DNA from: Hemileia vastatrix
Lineage: Eukaryota > Basidiomycota > Pucciniomycetes > Pucciniales > Zaghouaniaceae
Length of the DNA stretch: 64,000 bases
Assembly: GCA_030280995.1 (NCBI GenBank)
Contig: JASXTE010000017.1
Span: 8,885,998 to 8,949,997 of the forward strand
Direction: 5' to 3'
A model generated the notes under the pieces. The model worked only from the letters and a program-made list of their open reading frames with translations. It was not told the DNA's origin and searched no databases. The position numbers were made by a program, and so were the translations under genes. Below, piece by piece: positions 30,652 to 41,283 of the stretch; position 1 is the stretch's first letter; every line of letters begins with the position of its first letter.

Positions 30652-32849
30652 CTAGTGCTGCTACTCAAAGATCTCCAGGCAACTGCTATATCTGTAACTC
30701 ATCAGGTCATCTGCAAGCCAACTGTCCTAAAAGAACCCTCAACAACCGTTCCAACTACAATTCTTTTTTCCAAAACAGGCAAGCCGGCTACAGCACACAC
30801 TATCCAATTGTAGTACCGCCCTCTATCATACAACCAACAATCGTCCCTAACAACAATCCTCCACCCAAACCCAATCTACCCATCCACCAGAGGCCTATAC
30901 CACAGAAAATGGATTCTTACCGCCCAATTTATCCTCAACGAAAAACAAACCGTCACAACACCTCACAACCACCTCTAGCGAAATCTGCTTCAGCACAAAT
31001 AGTAGAACTCACTGATGACTCCCCAGAAGCATCTGCAGCTGCTTTTGCTAGAATGCAACTATCAGACAATGAGGCACACTTGGCAAACCCTATTTTTGAC
31101 ACAGGTGCAACTCATCATCTTTCTGGTATTCTGAATGAGTTAGTTGATTTTCTCCCTCTAAAAAATCCCATTGCTTTGAAAGTGGCCACTAATGGTTCCT
31201 CTCCTCTCATTACAGGCAAAGGGTCGATACGCTTCCATGGTCTCAATGGGGAAATCATCAATATTAAGCCAGTATACTACTGTGAAGATGCTAGAGGTAA
31301 GCTAATCTCTCCAGCATCCCTTATCAAGAGTAGTGCTAACTTTTCCTGTGTTAACTTCAATGATTTTCTCATCAGCTATCACGGCCTTCCAATTCTGTCA
31401 GCCATGTTCATCAACAGGAAATGGTCATTTAATAGTCCAATGCATTATAATAATTTAAATATATCTTCTGATGTAACTACTAAATTATCATATTCTGACC
31501 ATAATAAAAATGAATTAAATGTTTTACCTATACAACCAACAATATTCAGTCTTGCGATCCCAACTAAGTATCCTGAATTAAGAAACAGAAACAAAGATGA
31601 AGATATCCTCTACACTTGGCACTGTCTACTCGGCCATGCGAGCCTGAGACAAATACAAAAGATGTGCAAAGAAAAAATGGTTCATGGATTACATGATAAA
31701 CTGCCTAATGGAAATATTATATGTGATTCTTGTCAAATGTGCAAAAGCAGAAGACAATGTTTTCTTGAGTCAACTGGTAGAAAAGTCAGCAAACTTGAAA
31801 TAGTAACTATGGACTTAATTGGCCCAATTGAAGAGGAATCAGTTGACGGTGGTTTATATGCTTTAACCTTCAGAGATTTAGCTACAACATACAGTGAGTG
31901 TCACGTCATCAAAAACAAATCTGAATCGACACATACAGTCATCAACATCATAACAAGATTGGAGAAACAGACAAATCAGAAGGTCAAAATCATTAGATCA
32001 GACAATGGAGGAGAATTCAACAATAAACTGATGGACATGTTCACAACAAAAAACAGAATAATACATGAAAAATCTCTACCATATTTTTATCAACAAAATG
32101 GAAATATTGAAAGATTTAATCATACTCTTGCAGAAATGGGAAGAACTATCCTATTTGACAGCCATCTTGGAAAAACCTTCTGGTCTTTTGCTTTCAAATT
32201 GGCTTCATATCTCCTAAACAGAATACCCAAAACTATTTGCAACTCAATTACACCCTATGAAGCACTCTTCAACACTAAACCACAAATAGATATTCTTAGG
32301 AAATTTGGTGAAGTAGCCTATGTACACATACCTGAAGAAAAAAGAAAAAAGCTAGATGTTAGAGCAAGAAGATGTTACACTGTAGGTTTTCCAGCTGGTA
32401 TGAAAGGCTGGATTTTCTGGGACCCAATAGAAAAGAAATTCTTAACATCTGCGTGGGCCAGCTTCAAAGAATGCAAAACAAAAAGTGAAAATAAAATGTC
32501 CCTCGACTTTGTAATGAACAGTGCAAACACTCTGGCCAACAGCAAACTCATACTAGGAAATTTTGATCTGGAAGAGCAAATGATTGAACAAGATTGTCTA
32601 GTGGAAGACATCCAAATAAATTGTGAATACTTTGCAACACAGCTACCTAAAAAATTTAAAGAAGCCTTACGTTCTGAGAAGGGTGATGAATGGAAAAAAG
32701 CTTGTCAACAAGAAATTGATAACTTAACAAACATGAAGGTCTGGGAGAGAAAAGTACCACCTGAAGGAGCCAGAGTACTGGATGCTAGATGGGTTTTTGC
32801 AGAAAAGAAAGATGCATCAACAGGAAACACAAAACTGAAGGCTTGATAG
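30652..32849 (+). pseudogene. Copia-1 pol: zinc knuckle, protease, integrase, RT start
   Basis: This shows the zinc knuckle CYICNSSGHLQANC (canonical C-x2-C-x4-H-x4-C), protease FDTGATHHLSG, the pre-integrase zinc finger (WHCLLGHASLRQ and CDSCQMCKSRR), the integrase DDE core (TMDLIGPI, RSDNGGEFNN and the Glu in NGNIERFN), and the first RT block (LDARWVFAEKKD). It ends at tandem TGA-TAG codons, where relatives read Ala-Arg-Leu/Trp-Val-Ala-Lys-Gly-Phe. The frame at its left edge has been taken over by the Gypsy-3 LTR. Confidence 0.85.
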
Positions 32850-34169
32850 GTGGCAAAAGGTTTTAAACAAGTAAAAGGTATAGATTACTCTTCCACTTTT
32901 GCTCCCACAGCCTCATTTACAGCCCAAAGAATCATTCTCACAATTGCAGCAATGTATAACTGGCCAGTCCATGCCTTTGATGTCACAGCAGCTTACCTAC
33001 ACTGTCCAATCGACGAAGAACTATGGGTAAAGGACCCACCTGGCTTTGAAAGAAAAGATGGAAAAGTTTTCAAATTGCTCAAAGCTCTTTACGGCACATG
33101 TCAGGCAGCATGTTGCTGGTGGCAACATTTTGGACAGCAACTAAAAAACCTGGGTTATGAAATGTCATCCTATGACAACAGCGTTTATTTTTTGAAGAAT
33201 AACAACACAAAGGCTATGCTTTGGGTTCATGTTGACAATGGAATCGTAACTGGCAACAACAATGAAGTTCTGAAACAACTTGAAAAAGATTTAAGTCAAA
33301 CTCTCATCATCAAATGGCAAGATAGACTGGATGCAATAGTAGGCATCAAGATAGAAAGGAATGAAAGAGGATTTCAACTTAGTCAAGAAAATTTGATTGA
33401 TAGAATTTTAACAACTCATCATATAACAGGAATATGTCACCATCAACCACTGCCAACCAATGTAGACCTTTCCACAGCCCCACCAAACCACTCAGCTATT
33501 AATCCAGGAGTTTATCTGTCAATTATTGGTTCCTTGACTTACCTAACCACAGCAACTTGTCCTGATCTCAGTTTCTCTGTAAATCAATTGGCCAGACACT
33601 CTAAAAACCCCACTGACGAACATTGGAGAGCGTTGAAACACCTACTCGGTTATTTACAATATACATCCACAAAGAAACTTCACTTATATCCACTATCAAC
33701 CTCACATACCATCAATTTAGATGTCTACTCAGATGCAAACTGGGGCAGGGAATTCTCAAGATCAACAGGAGGCATGATTATCAACATGCAAGGTTCCCTA
33801 ATATTCTGGTCCTCAAAACGCATGCCATCTGTTGCTTCCTCCACATGCCATGCAGAATACATGGCTCTCGGGGGTGCCACTAGAATGGGCTTGTGGATTC
33901 AAAATTTACTCAATGATTTGATTAATTTCACAGGCCCGTTCCATTTAAAATGTGATAATCAAGCATCTATAAAGGTATCGAATGACGAAAGCTCAAATAA
34001 AAGGACCAGACACAGTGACAGGGAATTCTTTTTTGTCAATGAACAACTACACAAAAGAAAAGATACAATATCATGGGTATCTACATCAGAACAACTAGCA
34101 GATATAATGACGAAACAACTAAACAAGCAGTTACATGACAGGGGATGTGAAAACTTAGGTATCAAATAA
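32850..34169 (+). pseudogene. Copia-1 pol: RT and RNase H
   Basis: This continues the previous frame after the double stop: VAKGFKQVKGIDYSSTFAP, FDVTAAYLHCPIDEELW, and ALYGTCQAACCWW (copia RT). The catalytic box reads WVHVDNG, whereas copia elements normally have a YVDD-type motif, so one catalytic Asp is replaced by Asn. RNase H follows (SDANWGREFSRSTGG, STCHAEYMAL, TSEQLADIMTKQL). It ends at TAA near 34169. Confidence 0.85.
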
Positions 34170-34294
34170 TAACAATATTAACTTCTTTATCATAGTTTAT
34201 TTTTTTTTACATTCCTGATAGTTATCATAACAACATCATAACAAATTGTAAATAGTTTTATATACTGGAATCAGCGTCTTGTTGGAGGGGCGGG

Positions 34295-34409
34295 TGTTAG
34301 GTTCCAACTACGCCGCAGCAGTGTATATAGTTAGTATCACAGAAACAGTAATTAAGATTATCGATCTTTTACCCCTTTTTCCTAAAACACTGCCGTTGCG
34401 CTAATAACA
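34295..34409 (+). repeat. Putative Copia-1 3' LTR (about 115 bp)
   Basis: Starts TGTTAGG after a purine tract and could end CTAATAACA, an imperfect inverted match. With no partner in the window the right edge is a guess. Confidence 0.35.
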
Positions 34410-34496
34410 TGTACATACAACGTTTCAGAAGCGGTGGATTTTGAAAATAAAGATAAAAAATCAAATAATATTTATGTATTTATTTAATTATTTTTG

Positions 34497-34534
<38 letters not shown>

Positions 34535-34700
34535 AAACAGAGAATCTTAATTAAAAAGACTAGAGTAAGAAAATCCTCCATTATTTTTAGTATTTTTTTC
34601 AAGTCTAAAAAGTAATGGTATAATATAAATCATAATTGAGAAATATGACTAATTTTACTAGTCTTTTTAATATTTTCATTCTGTTGTTCTATGAGGTAAC
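34410..34700. other. AT-rich spacer with A35 run
   Basis: The stretch holds no ORF or recognisable element. A run of 35 A residues (34497-34531) could be the tail of an old retroposed sequence, or a simple repeat. I saw no clear element body or target duplication around it. Confidence 0.5.
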
Positions 34701-34729
34701 TTGGTAGTAGTACGCGGTTTCATATCTCA

Positions 34730-34876
34730 CATGGGGGAAAAGATGCTAAAGAATAAATACAAACCTGATTATTTAAAGATTGTAAATCACATTCTTTTTC
34801 ACTTTTCGATCCTATTCTCAAAATCTGATCAAACCCAAGAGTTAAAAGATTTGATTGAGCTCAACTATTTATTATT
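34730..34876 (+). pseudogene. Unrecognised ORF interrupted by Copia-2
   Basis: A short plus-strand frame (first ATG about 34730) reads MGEKMLKNKYKPDYLK, then a Leu/Ile/Phe-rich helical stretch, up to ELNYLL, where Copia-2 is inserted. The frame continues past the element and its TTATT repeat (40830 on) with about 18 more residues and a stop near 40890. I do not recognise the protein. It might be the end of a host gene or of an older element. Confidence 0.3.
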
Positions 34877-35764
34877 TGAAAGAATAATAAAAGCCTTTAA
34901 TCTAGCGTAAGTCTTCTCCTCTAGTAACACTGTGGATGAAGCTGAAATCGCTGATAGTAATGCGCTAACCTTTAATCTAGCGTAAGTCTTCTCCTCTAGT
35001 AACACTGTGGATGAAGCTGAAATCGCTGATAGTAATGCGCTAACCTGTATGATATGAGATCTACTCGTAAATAATATGGATCACAAGAGAACAGTGTTGT
35101 GCTAACCTTTAATCTAGCGTAAGTCTTCTCCTCTAGTAACACTGTGGATGAAGCTGAAATCGCTGATAGTAATGCGCTAACCTGTATATTCAAGTGAGTA
35201 CGTGTAGAGAGATGAGATGAGATGATGAGCAAAAGAAGACAAAAGATATTTAATTGCAAAGATAAGCACACCTGTATGATATGAGATCTACTCGTAAATA
35301 ATATGGATCACAAGAGAACAGTGTTGTGCTAACCTACAAACATAGTGGAGTATGAATATAATAGTAACAATAGGAAACTACAGTTAGAGCACACCTTTAA
35401 TCTAGCGTAAGTCTTCTCCTCTAGTAACACTGTGGATGAAGCTGAAATCGCTGATAGTAATGCGCTAACCTATAACAATAACAATTAAATGTAAAAATCA
35501 ACTTATGATAGTAATGGTACACACCTGTATATTCAAGTGAGTACGTGTAGAGAGATGAGATGAGATGATGAGCAAAAGAAGACAAAAGATATGGTAATAG
35601 ATGAACACTTGATAGCTATATATACCATAACTACAACTTCTCACGCTAGCACAATACACTTCTCTCTCTTCTACATACAGTTAGTATCAGTCCACTTCGG
35701 GACAAGTAATGCAAAAAAGATTATAATAATAAGTATGAATTAGAATATTATGTATATACTAACA
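34877..35764 (-). repeat. Copia-2 3' LTR (888 bp, modular)
   Basis: On the element strand it runs TGTTAGTATATAC...ATTATTCTTTCA. It contains shuffled repeated modules. Module A (about 75 bp, TTTAATCTAGCG...GCGCTAACCT) occurs four times. Module B (GTATGATATGAG...GTGCTAACCT) and module C (GTATATTCAAGTGAG...AAAGATAT) occur twice each. Every module ends in AACCT or CACACCT on the plus strand. A TATATATA box lies near 35612-35625. Confidence 0.9.
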
Positions 35765-38700
35765 CTCCACCTCATTACTTGAACCAATAGTGCGTCGACA
35801 TTCATTCAGGCCTAGATCTGTTCTAAATTTTTCAAATTTTGTACGATCCAGTGCTTTTGTCATGATGTCTGCAACCATGTCGTGCGTAGAGCAGTATTTG
35901 AGATTTAATTCGCCATCAAGTACTTTTTCCCTGACCCAGTTGAAATGTACTTCAATATGTTTTGTTCGTTTGTGAGCTACGGGATTCTTTGACAATGCTA
36001 TTGCTCCTTGATTATCTCCATAAAGTAACGTTCCTTGATTGTTTTCATACCCTAGTTCACTTAGCAGTTTTCGCAACCATACTCCTTCTAATCCTGCATC
36101 AAGATATCCCTTATACTCAGATTCAGTGGCTGATGTGGAAACAGTGTTTTGCTTTTTGCTCTTCCAAGAAATAGCACCTCCACCGAGCAGAAAGGCATAC
36201 CCATTAGTTGATCTACGTGTTAGATTACATCCAGCCCAATCCGCATCACTGAAACCTGTAGGTGCTTGATTGCTAATATTGATTTTCGTGGGTATTAATG
36301 TTTTGAAGTCTCGTGAGTACAGTAGGCCAACATTGGCTGTACCCTTGAGATATCTTAGAATTCGGAGTGCCGCTTGCCAGTGAGACTGATTTGGTTTTAT
36401 GAGGAACTGAGATAAATAGTTGACAGCATGGGTGATATCCGGTCGAGTACATTGTGCTAGATAGCCAATACTTCCAATGATACTTCGATAGTCATTTCCT
36501 GTTTTCAGAAACTGAGCGTATTGGTCATCATCAGAGGGTAACAGCTGGATATTTGATTGCATTGGAGTAGGATTAATTTTGCAGTCTGTCATACCGAAGG
36601 TTTCTAATAGATCTGCTATGTACTGACTTTGGTGTAGTTGAACAGAAGTACTATTTAGTCGAGTAATTTGTATACCCAGTAGATAAGTTGCTTTTGTGAA
36701 GTCATGTACCTTGAAATCCTTCGATAATTCAGCATGAAATTGATGAGCCCCGTGTCCAATGATAGCCATGTCATCCACCCAAATAAACACATATAAATAG
36801 TCATCATTTGAATCTTTTCTAATAAATAAACAGGGATCGCTATTGCTGGTTTTAAACTTATGTTTATGGAACCACTTAGATACCTCCTGATACCAGGCTC
36901 TAGGTGCCTGCTTTAAACCGTAGAGTGCTTTTTTTAATTTTAAAACTCTGCTACCACCATTTAATTGCTCTATCTCCTTTTTACAGTTCAAGTTTGATCT
37001 ATCCAACCACTCAGTAAAACCTTCTGGAGGTTGAATAAAGATGTCTTCGTCAAGATTACTGTTTAGGAATGCAGTCTTTATATCAAGTTGATGCATCGGT
37101 AATCCTTCAATAGCAGCAAGCGCAAAGATCGTTCGAAGGGTTGCCAGTCTCCCGGTAGGTGCAAACGTTTCGTTGAAGTCTATTCCATGTCTTTGTAGAT
37201 AGCCTTTGATAACCAGTCTTGCTTTAAATTTGTTAAGGACTCCATTTTCATCATACTTTGTTTTGAAGATCCAACGGGTAGGTATTGTTTTTTGATGATT
37301 AGCAGGGACGATACACCACACGTGATTTTCATGAAGTGAGTCAAGTTCTTCTTTAATTGCACTTATCCAGTGTGACCTTTGAGACCCACTGATTGCCTTT
37401 CTGTAATTGTCAGGATCTGTGTTTTGTTGTTCGACAAAGTTTATTAAAGCATTGTGGGTACCTTCAAGTTCATTTATCACCTTCCTGGTATGAGATCTCA
37501 GGGTGGGTCCAGAATACTGATCTGATTGATTTTCAGGTGGCGGTGGACCAAGGCGTAAGATTAGTCGTCTGGTTACTGGATTTTCAGTATCTGCTGACTG
37601 TTCTTCTATTTGTTCCTCTACTGCATCATGAAATTCCTCATCATCTTCAACATTTTGATTTGTTGGTGTCTCTGTTGTGTGACTTATGGTGACGATATTG
37701 AACATTTCTTTTGGGCTGTTGCAATCTTTCATAGGAAACACTGACTCATTGAATGTGGCGTTGTGAGTGAAGATTATTCTTTTTGTTTGAATTTCCATCA
37801 ACTTATAGTTGTTGTTTCCTTCAGAATACCCAAGTAGAACACATCTGGTGCCTGTCGGAGCAAACTTATTTTTCCTCTGTTGTTTTGGAATATTGGCAAT
37901 AGCTAGGCATCCAAACGGGTGTAGATGTGTTATTTTTGGTTTTCTGCCGGTAAGTGCTTCATATGGTGATATCATATTTGCAGCCTTACTAACTATCAGA
38001 TTTTCCAAATATACTGCTGTTATTACTGCTTCTCCCCAATAGCTAAGTGGTAGCCCTGATTGGAACAGCATCGCTCGAGCTTTCTCGGTGGTGATTCGAT
38101 TTCCTCGCTCGCTGATTGGGTTCTGCTCAGGTGTATAAGGCGCAGTGATTTGATGGAAAATACCATTGTCTTTAAGGTATGTTTCAAATTTATTCGAGCA
38201 GTATTCTCCTCCTCCATCTGTTACAATAGTCTTAATTTTTGATTCACAGATATTTTCATATTTTGTCTTAAATTCCGTTAATTTAGATAGTGCCTCATCT
38301 TTGTTTTTTAACAGGTATACTGCACGAGTTGAAGTTAATCCATCTGTGATCTTCATATAGTACTCATAGCCACTGTTGGTTGGTGGATTGATTCTGCCAC
38401 TAAGATCGGTGTGGATCACTTCCAGAGGTTTCTTTGGTGTTGGAAAATGTCCTTGAAATGGTAGTTTCTTCGCTTTTGTCATTTCGCAGATTTCACAGAA
38501 GAACTGACTGTCGTCCAACGTCTCACCAACAGTTGACTTTGTATACTTCGAGTTTGGATGTCCCAGTCTATCATGCCACATTTTTACAGAGCAAATCAGT
38601 GCGGACTCAGCTGGTTTGAAGTTTCCACGCATTTTGCAAAGATTGTTCTCGATATCTGCATTGAATTTAAGATTTTTATTACTGATGATGCATCTTTCGG

Positions 38701-39883
38701 GATTCTTAGCAAATTCAACTTGATAATTTTTTCTCCAAAACTCAATAGTTGCCACAAGATCATACGGTAATTTAGGTACATGTAGTGCATTAAGAGTCAC
38801 AACATTTTTCCCTTCAACCAATTTAACAGTTCCCTTTCCAACACATTCTGTGTTTTCATTTCCAGTCACAATATCGAACTTAGTACTCTGATATGTCCAG
38901 AAGTACTTTCGGTTTCTAATCATCGTTGACGTGGCTCCTGAATCAAGGATTGGTTTCAGGTTGGTGTTGTTGTCGATAGAAGAGATAAGAACATACTGAT
39001 TGTACGCCATCATAGCTGACTCATTAGTTTTTTTATTCTTCTCAGCCATCTCTTTCTTCCATTGATCGCGTTGTTCGACCCAGCTTGGTTTTCCAACCTT
39101 CTCCCAGCATTCGCTTTCAAGATGTCCTGTTTTATTACAGTACGTGCATTTCTTTCGCGGTTTTCTTTCTCTGGACTTCGACGTTTCAGTTTTACTTGAG
39201 TCGGCAATAAGGGCTTTGCTAGTCTTAGATTCGTTCGATTGGTTGTCCTGAAGATTGTGAAATTTGCTAGTCTGTTCGAGTACTGCCAGGACATTCATCA
39301 TGGTTACCTTTCCAGAAGCCAGGATATTTTGAGCTGTGGTTTGATATTGATCAGGTAATTTCATAATTATTTGAGTAGCTACAGTGTCGCCTTCATAGCT
39401 GATTTTAGCATTTCTCAAATTTCGTAGGACTTTTCGGATATCGTTAATAAAGGTTTTGAGATCCGTAGTGTAAGTCAGATCATTTAATGATTTGTAGGCA
39501 GCGGCTTTAGTGAATTGATTTACTTCAGCATGTTTCTCTTTCAGTTTCATCCATGTTTTGTATGGATCTCCTTTTAGCTCTGGACTGTCGCAAATTAGCA
39601 TCGTGTTTTCATGGTCAAGATGTCGAAGAATCATTGAATACGCTTTCATGTTTGTCTTAAGGCGCTTCTTGATCTCATTTGCACTTGGAGACGTGATTGT
39701 TGTCCCATCTTCTTTTTCAGTAGTTGTTATTATAAACTCGTTTTCGGTTACTTCCCACAGTTCATTTTCGAAGAGAAGACCTTCCATGTGAGCAGCCCAG
39801 GTAAAGTAATTGTCACTTCCGAGTTTTGTGTCATTTTTGTTTTCAAGTGCAGAGATTAATTCACGGATGCTATTGTTGTCCAT
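35759..39883 (-). CDS. Copia-2 Gag-Pol polyprotein (1374 aa)
   Basis: The ATG is at 39883. Domains in order: copia Gag (about 1-230); zinc knuckle CTYCNKTGHLESEC (about 246-259); protease ILDSGATS (about 313); pre-integrase finger MWHDRLGHPNSKY (about 432); integrase DDE core (HTDLSG about 490, TDGGGEY about 555, Glu in NPISERGN about 590). RT follows with FIWVDDMAI (about 1036), then RNase H (FSDADWAGC through DIMTKAL, about 1205-1355). All catalytic residues are present. The stop TAG uses bases 4-6 of the 3' LTR (TGTTAG), so the C-terminal EVEC codons overlap the polypurine tract and LTR start. It produces the proteins needed for cytoplasmic reverse transcription and integration. Confidence 0.95.
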   Translation of the reverse strand: MDNNSIRELISALENKNDTKLGSDNYFTWAAHMEGLLFENELWEVTENEFIITTTEKEDGTTITSPSANEIKKRLKTNMKAYSMILRHLDHENTMLICDSPELKGDPYKTWMKLKEKHAEVNQFTKAAAYKSLNDLTYTTDLKTFINDIRKVLRNLRNAKISYEGDTVATQIIMKLPDQYQTTAQNILASGKVTMMNVLAVLEQTSKFHNLQDNQSNESKTSKALIADSSKTETSKSRERKPRKKCTYCNKTGHLESECWEKVGKPSWVEQRDQWKKEMAEKNKKTNESAMMAYNQYVLISSIDNNTNLKPILDSGATSTMIRNRKYFWTYQSTKFDIVTGNENTECVGKGTVKLVEGKNVVTLNALHVPKLPYDLVATIEFWRKNYQVEFAKNPERCIISNKNLKFNADIENNLCKMRGNFKPAESALICSVKMWHDRLGHPNSKYTKSTVGETLDDSQFFCEICEMTKAKKLPFQGHFPTPKKPLEVIHTDLSGRINPPTNSGYEYYMKITDGLTSTRAVYLLKNKDEALSKLTEFKTKYENICESKIKTIVTDGGGEYCSNKFETYLKDNGIFHQITAPYTPEQNPISERGNRITTEKARAMLFQSGLPLSYWGEAVITAVYLENLIVSKAANMISPYEALTGRKPKITHLHPFGCLAIANIPKQQRKNKFAPTGTRCVLLGYSEGNNNYKLMEIQTKRIIFTHNATFNESVFPMKDCNSPKEMFNIVTISHTTETPTNQNVEDDEEFHDAVEEQIEEQSADTENPVTRRLILRLGPPPPENQSDQYSGPTLRSHTRKVINELEGTHNALINFVEQQNTDPDNYRKAISGSQRSHWISAIKEELDSLHENHVWCIVPANHQKTIPTRWIFKTKYDENGVLNKFKARLVIKGYLQRHGIDFNETFAPTGRLATLRTIFALAAIEGLPMHQLDIKTAFLNSNLDEDIFIQPPEGFTEWLDRSNLNCKKEIEQLNGGSRVLKLKKALYGLKQAPRAWYQEVSKWFHKHKFKTSNSDPCLFIRKDSNDDYLYVFIWVDDMAIIGHGAHQFHAELSKDFKVHDFTKATYLLGIQITRLNSTSVQLHQSQYIADLLETFGMTDCKINPTPMQSNIQLLPSDDDQYAQFLKTGNDYRSIIGSIGYLAQCTRPDITHAVNYLSQFLIKPNQSHWQAALRILRYLKGTANVGLLYSRDFKTLIPTKINISNQAPTGFSDADWAGCNLTRRSTNGYAFLLGGGAISWKSKKQNTVSTSATESEYKGYLDAGLEGVWLRKLLSELGYENNQGTLLYGDNQGAIALSKNPVAHKRTKHIEVHFNWVREKVLDGELNLKYCSTHDMVADIMTKALDRTKFEKFRTDLGLNECRRTIGSSNEVEC

Positions 39884-39941
39884 GTTACTAGTGTTACTAG
39901 TTGTTGTTTGTGCTTAAGTACGTGAGCTGGTACTGATAATG

Positions 39942-40829
39942 TGAAAGAATAATAAAAGCCTTTAATCTAGCGTAAGTCTTCTCCTCTAGTAACACTGTGG
40001 ATGAAGCTGAAATCGCTGATAGTAATGCGCTAACCTTTAATCTAGCGTAAGTCTTCTCCTCTAGTAACACTGTGGATGAAGCTGAAATCGCTGATAGTAA
40101 TGCGCTAACCTGTATGATATGAGATCTACTCGTAAATAATATGGATCACAAGAGAACAGTGTTGTGCTAACCTTTAATCTAGCGTAAGTCTTCTCCTCTA
40201 GTAACACTGTGGATGAAGCTGAAATCGCTGATAGTAATGCGCTAACCTGTATATTCAAGTGAGTACGTGTAGAGAGATGAGATGAGATGATGAGCAAAAG
40301 AAGACAAAAGATATTTAATTGCAAAGATAAGCACACCTGTATGATATGAGATCTACTCGTAAATAATATGGATCACAAGAGAACAGTGTTGTGCTAACCT
40401 ACAAACATAGTGGAGTATGAATATAATAGTAACAATAGGAAACTACAGTTAGAGCACACCTTTAATCTAGCGTAAGTCTTCTCCTCTAGTAACACTGTGG
40501 ATGAAGCTGAAATCGCTGATAGTAATGCGCTAACCTATAACAATAACAATTAAATGTAAAAATCAACTTATGATAGTAATGGTACACACCTGTATATTCA
40601 AGTGAGTACGTGTAGAGAGATGAGATGAGATGATGAGCAAAAGAAGACAAAAGATATGGTAATAGATGAACACTTGATAGCTATATATACCATAACTACA
40701 ACTTCTCACGCTAGCACAATACACTTCTCTCTCTTCTACATACAGTTAGTATCAGTCCACTTCGGGACAAGTAATGCAAAAAAGATTATAATAATAAGTA
40801 TGAATTAGAATATTATGTATATACTAACA
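39942..40829 (-). repeat. Copia-2 5' LTR (888 bp, modular)
   Basis: Same module order as 34877-35764 and no difference seen by eye. The internal edge is followed on the element strand by CATTATCAGTACCAGCTC (39941-39924), in the primer-binding position; no tRNA was identified. A 58-nt leader separates the LTR from the ATG. Confidence 0.9.
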
Positions 40830-40923
40830 TTATTGAACGATTTATTGTCAATAACTGATCATTATCTTCGCATCAAAAATAAAAAATAAAAAACACTATG
40901 AAGAAAATGACGATTGCGGTAGG

Positions 40924-41283
40924 ATGAAAATCCAATTTCAAACTAACATCATGATCACAACCCGAGCATCAAAGATAGTAATGATTCCATTGACTCTTCA
41001 CTTTTCCAAGAACATATTACCAATAATATATATATATATTTTCATTTATCAATCAACATGTGTTTCGGAACCAAAATTTCCAATTCTGATTGGTGATGAG
41101 ACCAAACATGAAAATGGAAACTTGCGTTGCTTTTATAAAGGAAACCAAGGAGGCTTCAATCTATACAGGAGATTAGCGGATAATGAGAGTGCCACGCAAA
41201 TTAGGGTGATCGAAGTTGGTGTAGGAGGGACATATAAGATACCTAGTATTACGATTAGAGAGGAAGATTGGATGCAAGAGTGA
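40924..41283 (+). CDS. Small hypothetical protein upstream of TOM40
   Basis: A 119-codon frame (ATG 40924, stop 41281-41283) ends about 100 bp before TOM40. Residues 20-45 are hydrophobic (ILPIIYIYIFIY) and followed by STCVSEPKF, which could be an internal signal peptide or membrane segment. The rest (GDETKHENGNLRCFYKGNQGG...YRRLADNESATQIRVIEV) looks like ordinary protein rather than transposon. I do not recognise a family. It could be a small secreted protein, a 3' exon of the gene cut by Copia-2, or chance. Confidence 0.35.
   Translation: MKIQFQTNIMITTRASKIVMIPLTLHFSKNILPIIYIYIFIYQSTCVSEPKFPILIGDETKHENGNLRCFYKGNQGGFNLYRRLADNESATQIRVIEVGVGGTYKIPSITIREEDWMQE

Larger units (their letters stand above)
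30652..34409 (+). mobile_element. Copia-1, decayed Ty1/copia element (3' part)
   Basis: Copia-type order of protease, integrase, RT and RNase H is seen after the Gypsy-3 3' LTR. A purine tract (GGAGGGGCGGG, about 34284-34294) precedes a putative LTR starting TGTTAGGTTCC (34295) and perhaps ending CTAATAACA (34409). The 5' LTR is outside the window, so the LTR edges are not confirmed. Two adjacent stops (TGA TAG, 32845-32850) break the pol frame, and the RT active site is altered, so it is inactive. Confidence 0.8.
34877..40829 (-). mobile_element. Copia-2, apparently intact Ty1/copia retrotransposon
   Basis: This 5,953-bp element has two 888-bp LTRs that I could not tell apart by eye and a perfect target duplication TTATT (34872-34876 and 40830-40834). 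One uninterrupted minus-strand Gag-Pol ORF of 1,374 codons fills the interior. A polypurine tract (GAGGTGGAG) abuts the 3' LTR. It has every sign of a very recent insertion by an autonomous element. Confidence 0.95.

Noticed and set aside
34497..34531. A35 run as a LINE or SINE tail
   Set aside because: No element body, target duplication or promoter boxes were seen upstream, so it is treated as a simple repeat.
34996..35271. 91-codon ORF in the Copia-2 LTR, repeated at 40061
   Set aside because: It arises from the repeated LTR modules and is hydrophobic low-complexity. No evidence of a gene.
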